Part shown: positions 6,058 through 8,422 of the stretch, piece by piece
Layout of the letters: each line of letters begins with the position of its first letter
How positions within the stretch are numbered: the first letter of the stretch is position 1
NCBI GenBank assembly: GCA_948482415.1
Contig: CAOMFZ010000094.1
Location: 1-8,422 of the forward strand
Length of the DNA: 8,422 bases
Direction: 5' to 3'
From: an uncultured Mailhella sp.
Lineage (GTDB): Bacteria; Desulfobacterota; Desulfovibrionia; Desulfovibrionales; Desulfovibrionaceae
Notes under the pieces: model-generated
The model's input: only the letters and a program-made list of their open reading frames with translations
What the model was told of the DNA's origin: nothing
The model's database searches: none
Position numbers and translations under genes: made by a program

Positions 6058-6475
6058 CCGTAAATTTTCAAGCACAATTTGTGTCAAAAACGGCACAAAA
6101 AGACATAGAATAGAATGCTCTCCCGCTGAAATCTATGGAGGACAAAAAGGGTTGTTCCGTATCCGTCATAATAGAAAATGGATAGATACAGACGGTAAAA
6201 AAGTATTTATGAATGCTGAAAAAATTGGAAAATTTATCTGTTCATTGCTTGAAAATAAAGAAGTGACCAGCGGAAAACCCAATATTCCTAAAAATACACG
6301 CTGTTCCATTATTATATGGGAAAAGGATAATCCGGTACAGTTATGTGCAATGACAGGTTCAGAACCGATCCTTGATTATAACGGTGAATGGCAGATTTAT
6401 GTTATTGCTTATGGTTATCAAGGATTTTATCCCTGCAAAGACCTTATTATAAAAGGACATAACCATGCAAAATAG
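6050..6475 (+). CDS. Hypothetical protein (141 residues)
   Basis: No recognised family. The likely start is GTG 6050, overlapping the previous stop, with AGAAGAG some 6-7 nt upstream; translation is probably coupled. The protein is basic at its N-terminus (KNGTKRHRIECSPAEIYGG) and looks mainly beta-stranded: GLFRIRHNRKWID, TRCSIIIWEKDNPVQLCAM, EWQIYVIAYGYQGFYPC. There is no signal peptide or membrane helix. The mix of short strands and aromatics suggests a small beta-barrel or nucleic-acid-binding fold, but that is a guess. Its end overlaps the gemA start by 11 bp, placing it firmly in the early operon. Confidence 0.7.
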   Translation: MDNRKFSSTICVKNGTKRHRIECSPAEIYGGQKGLFRIRHNRKWIDTDGKKVFMNAEKIGKFICSLLENKEVTSGKPNIPKNTRCSIIIWEKDNPVQLCAMTGSEPILDYNGEWQIYVIAYGYQGFYPCKDLIIKGHNHAK

Positions 6476-6959
6476 AAAAGCAATGTATGCCAAAATTGCA
6501 ATCGCAAGAAAGCAATTAGGGCTTGAGGATGATATTTACCGAGAACTTTTGCAAAATAAATTCAAAAAAAGCTCCGCAAAAGACTTGTCGGACAATGAAC
6601 TGACCAGACTGCTGCGCCATTTTGCAGAATGCGGCGTGCAGTTTGTTTCTAAGAAAAACAAAAAGCGGAGTAATACCTCTGTCAATCCTCATTCCCGCCC
6701 TGATTGGATTGAAATCACTCCCTCCATGCCTTTTTACAGTCAAAAAAAGCAAATTTTGGCAATATGGAAAAAACTGGGCTATTCCATGTCAAGCCTTGAT
6801 ATCAGGGTGCAGCGGGAATTTAATTGTTATTCCTTTGTCTGGTTGCAAGAAGAAAAGGCAATTACAGCATTATTGACAGATCTGCAAAAAAGAGAGCGGG
6901 CTTTTGATAAAAAGCAAAAAGAAAATGAATCTAGAAGAATTACGGCAGAAAATTGTTAA
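6465..6959 (+). CDS. gemA: GemA/Gp16-like early phage protein (DUF1018)
   Basis: A 164-residue protein. The N-terminus MQNRKAMYAKIAIARKQLGLEDDIYRELLQ followed by a short linker and LSDNELTRLLRHFAECG (to about 57) is the hallmark of the Gp16/GemA family. A basic linker (62-72) leads to a C-terminal domain with the W-x-K-LGY segment (101-106) and FVWLQEEKAITALLTDLQKRE typical of these proteins. Mu GemA alters host gene expression and DNA supercoiling; the mechanism is not settled. AAGGA (6453-6457) lies 7 nt before the ATG. The position, late in the early operon just before regulatory genes, matches Mu. Confidence 0.9.
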   Translation: MQNRKAMYAKIAIARKQLGLEDDIYRELLQNKFKKSSAKDLSDNELTRLLRHFAECGVQFVSKKNKKRSNTSVNPHSRPDWIEITPSMPFYSQKKQILAIWKKLGYSMSSLDIRVQREFNCYSFVWLQEEKAITALLTDLQKRERAFDKKQKENESRRITAENC

Positions 6960-7266
6960 AAAATATGGCTCAATCCATAATTTTTGCAAGCTGAATGAGA
7001 ACTTGACAAGAGCCACCGTCTATCTTGTTTTTGCCGAAAAATACGCAGGCAATACCCAAAAACAACTGGCTCGCATTGAAAAAGCTCTTGATAATTCTGA
7101 GGACGTCCCCAAAAAAATAACAATTGAAGAACAAGAAGTTTTAGAAGTTTTACAGCAAACAAAATGCATTAATTGCAGACTGCTTCGACCTAATTGCCCG
7201 GAGTGTAAACGCAAAAGTATAAATGAAGCGACTGCCGTTTTTTCATTCATTCAATCAAAATTATGA
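6925..7266 (+). CDS. Small protein with HTH-like N-terminus and C-terminal zinc knuckle
   Basis: A 113-residue protein of no named family. Residues about 3-55 (LRQKIVKKYGSIHNFCKLNENLTRATVYLVFAEKYAGNTQKQLARIEKAL) look like a small helical DNA-binding domain, recalling proteins next to gemA in other Mu-like prophages. Residues 81-94 carry Cys81-x2-Cys84-x6-Cys91-x2-Cys94, a likely zinc site. The start is uncertain: ATG 6925 lacks a good Shine-Dalgarno sequence and lies inside gemA (35-bp overlap); an in-frame TTG at 6904 is also possible. Coupled translation would explain the weak site. It stands where Mu has its late-early regulators, so a regulatory role is plausible but unproven. Confidence 0.75.
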   Translation: MNLEELRQKIVKKYGSIHNFCKLNENLTRATVYLVFAEKYAGNTQKQLARIEKALDNSEDVPKKITIEEQEVLEVLQQTKCINCRLLRPNCPECKRKSINEATAVFSFIQSKL

Positions 7267-7429
7267 ACAAGCAAGACGCCTGCCGAACTCGTATTTTGTG
7301 CAGAATACACAAAGCCACGCAGTGCAAGCGTAGTGTTTTTCGCACAAAACACAAGCGACAGCGAGTGGGTGGCAGGAGCCACCGAAGGCTTGTTTGCGTT
7401 TGGTGAGCAAAGCGAACCAACTACGCAAA
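7266..7429. repeat. Large imperfect palindrome plus second hairpin, probable interspersed repeat or structured RNA
   Basis: It begins at the stop codon of the upstream gene. A nested stem is built from AACAAGC/GCTTGTT (7266-7272/7388-7394), CCTGCC/GGCAGG (7279-7284/7371-7376), ACTCG/CGAGT (7287-7291/7362-7366), TTTTGTGC/GCACAAAA (7294-7301/7342-7349) and ACGC/GCGT (7317-7320/7328-7331). A second hairpin follows: TTTGCGT/ACGCAAA (7393-7399/7423-7429) with inner TTGGT/ACCAA. Competing pairs exist, such as GGTGGC/GCCACC (7369-7384 region) and GCGTAGT/ACTACGC, which would allow a branched fold. No convincing gene lies here. It may be a mobile intergenic repeat, a regulatory RNA, or a leader for the next gene. 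Confidence 0.7.
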
Positions 7430-7477
7430 TGGACAGCAGAGATCACCACTCCGAGCGTCATCTTATAGGAGGAAAAC

Positions 7478-7921
7478 ATGACAATCAATCAGGTAGGCGA
7501 GATTATTCTGCTTTTATATGATAACTGGCTGCCGTACAATTCACAGCCGCAAGATTTTGTTTATGAAAATTTGAAATGCCAAAAATATAAAAAGATACGC
7601 CCGTGTTGGTTTTATAAAGGTGAAAAATTTTTATGCCTTGGCTGCAATAACAAATGCATGCTGTTTCGCCCTGCCGGATTTCAAGTTCCACTTTCGATTA
7701 ATTATCCCATCAAGCTTAATAATCAATATACTGTACCAGCCAAAGACCTTGTCAATAAAAAAGCATTGCTTTCAGTGTATGACGTTTGCTATTGTCTCAA
7801 TATATCCTACTCGCAAGTGTATAAAATGATACAGGAAGGTAAATTAACTGCGTTAAAAACAAAACCAATCCGGGTAAAAGCGGAAGACGTAAAACGAGAG
7901 ATGCAGGATTTTGATGAATAG
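7478..7921 (+). CDS. Cys-rich protein with C-terminal excisionase-like HTH, candidate regulator
   Basis: A 147-residue protein with a strong AGGAGG (7467-7472) 5 nt before the ATG. Residues 97-142 (LLSVYDVCYCLNISYSQVYKMIQEGKLTALKTKPIRVKAEDVKREM) fit the MerR/excisionase-type helix-turn-helix (HTH_17 pattern). The N-terminal half holds Cys34, Cys43, Cys53, Cys56 and Cys60 (with CLGCNNKC), a possible metal site. I know no family with this combination. It follows gemA and precedes the early terminator, where Mu encodes Mor, the activator of the middle promoter, but it does not look like Mor/C. A switch role is inferred. The 211-bp structured leader upstream is unusual in an otherwise overlapping operon. 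Confidence 0.8.
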   Translation: MTINQVGEIILLLYDNWLPYNSQPQDFVYENLKCQKYKKIRPCWFYKGEKFLCLGCNNKCMLFRPAGFQVPLSINYPIKLNNQYTVPAKDLVNKKALLSVYDVCYCLNISYSQVYKMIQEGKLTALKTKPIRVKAEDVKREMQDFDE

Positions 7922-7938
7922 TAAAAATTACTGCATAC

Positions 7939-7974
7939 ATACAAAAAAGAGAGTAAACACTCTCTTTTTTGTAT
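7939..7974. terminator. Strong bidirectional intrinsic terminator ending the early region
   Basis: ATACAAAAAAGAGAGT (7939-7954) pairs perfectly with 7959-7974 to give a 16-bp stem with a 4-nt AAAC loop. The A-tract and T-tract in the arms provide U-runs in both directions. It lies 18 bp after the stop of the HTH gene and separates the early operon from the lysis gene. Confidence 0.88.
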
Positions 7975-8039
7975 CCATAGTTTTCATACCGTTACGATTT
8001 TCTTTATATCTCATGCTACCTTTAAAAAAAGGAGTTATT
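7975..8039 (+). promoter_or_regulatory. Leader of the endolysin gene, probable promoter region and RBS
   Basis: The 65 bp between the terminator and the endolysin start must contain the promoter for this gene if the terminator works. Only weak boxes are visible: TATATC at 8005-8010 as a -10 and TTTTCA at 7981-7986 as a poor -35, 18 nt apart. A poor -35 fits an activator-dependent promoter, as with the Mu middle and late promoters. AAAGGAG (8028-8034) lies 5 nt before the ATG and is clear. Confidence 0.4.
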
Positions 8040-8422
8040 ATGCGGGAAATAAATAAAATCATTATTCATTGCAGCGCCACTAAACCTACCCAAGATATTG
8101 GGGCGTATCAAATTGACGAATGGCATAAAAAAAATGGCTGGTCAGGCATTGGTTATCATTATGTGATCCGCCGAAACGGCAGAATTGAAAACGGCAGACC
8201 TCTTGAAATTGCCGGAGCCCATTGCAAGGGACAGAACAAAAACAGCATTGGCATTTGTCTGGTTGGCGGCATTGACGCAGACGGCAACCCCCAAAATAAT
8301 TTTACGGAGAAGCAATTTCAAACTTTGCGAAACCTTGCGGCAAAACTCAAAAAAGAATATCCGAACGCAACCGTGCACGGGCATAATGAGTTTGCAAACA
8401 AAGCTTGCCCCTGCTTCAATGT
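8040..8422 (+). CDS. N-acetylmuramoyl-L-alanine amidase endolysin (Amidase_2), partial
   Basis: The first 127 codons are present; the frame is still open at the window edge. This zinc amidase family cuts the bond between N-acetylmuramate and L-alanine in peptidoglycan, and T7 lysozyme is the model. His10 (IIIHCSAT), His115 (HGHNEF) and Cys123 (KACPCF) are the expected zinc ligands. GIGYHYVIRRNGRIENGRP (36-54) and NSIGICLVGG (68-77) are family signatures. There is no signal peptide, so export would need a holin or similar system. KACPCFNV normally sits near the end of the catalytic domain, so only about 15-40 residues may be missing unless a further domain follows. In Mu too the lysis gene opens the block after the regulators. 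Confidence 0.93.
   Translation, partial: MREINKIIIHCSATKPTQDIGAYQIDEWHKKNGWSGIGYHYVIRRNGRIENGRPLEIAGAHCKGQNKNSIGICLVGGIDADGNPQNNFTEKQFQTLRNLAAKLKKEYPNATVHGHNEFANKACPCFN

Noticed and set aside
5773..6096. 107-residue minus-strand ORF under the DUF1937-like gene
   Set aside because: The plus strand encodes a recognisable conserved fold in the same stretch; the antisense frame is a shadow.
7328..7429. tRNA-like cloverleaf in the palindromic spacer
   Set aside because: The branched fold lacks tRNA invariant features (T-loop TTCGA-type motif, anticodon arm geometry, D-loop) and competes with a longer nested hairpin.
7261..7488. 75-residue minus-strand ORF and a 62-residue plus-strand ORF (7333-7521) over the palindromic spacer
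   Set aside because: Both are low-complexity readings through the inverted repeat, lack convincing ribosome-binding sites and resemble the spurious proteins often annotated over intergenic repeats.

Overview
This window is the left (early) end of a Mu-like transposable phage or prophage. The gene order matches the Mu plan: a leftward repressor gene, a divergent control region, a small Ner-like HTH protein, a DDE transposase (MuA type), an AAA+ target-capture ATPase (MuB type), accessory early genes including a Gam DNA-end protector and GemA/Gp16, a probable regulator, a strong terminator, and the start of an amidase-type endolysin gene that runs off the right edge.

Host: a bacterium, probably Gram-negative, with low to medium GC; the species cannot be fixed from the sequence. 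Two clues disagree. The terminator after the repressor gene contains ACCGCACTT, the reverse complement of the Haemophilus-type uptake sequence, which would suggest Pasteurellaceae. The palindromic spacer at 7266-7429 reminds me of repeats in some spirochaete (Treponema) genomes, and the repressor and transposase sequences recall Mu-like prophages of Desulfovibrio-type bacteria. These resemblances are from memory and are weak.

Layout. 1-192: no gene; three TTGAC repeats spaced 11 bp apart, a perfect IHF consensus and a terminator, probably close to the phage left end. 193-852 (minus): LexA/CI-type S24 repressor with an intact Ser-Lys dyad and Ala-Gly cleavage site. 853-1145: control region with several copies of AAGTTTCATGCAA (candidate repressor operators), a TTGACA -35 box and a perfect 17-bp inverted repeat. 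1146-4292: ner-like gene, transposase and ATPase. 4301-5592: two-winged-helix protein, a 52-residue ORF and gam, with start and stop codons touching or overlapping. 5593-5676: two tandem hairpins. 5677-7266: DUF1937-like nucleotide-metabolism protein, an unknown, gemA and a zinc-knuckle protein, all overlapping. 7267-7477: a structured palindromic spacer. 7478-7921: Cys-rich protein with a C-terminal excisionase-like HTH, sitting where Mu has mor. 7939-7974: perfect 16-bp terminator hairpin. 8040 to edge: endolysin.

How it works together (inference from Mu): the repressor shuts off the rightward early promoter; RecA-stimulated self-cleavage would release it. The Ner-like protein then damps early transcription, transposase plus ATPase drive replicative transposition, Gam shields DNA ends, GemA and the small early proteins adjust the host, and the HTH protein near the end may switch on the next block, which starts with lysis. 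GC content rises from about one third to about one half inside the transposase gene near 1920, so the left end may be an exchanged immunity module.
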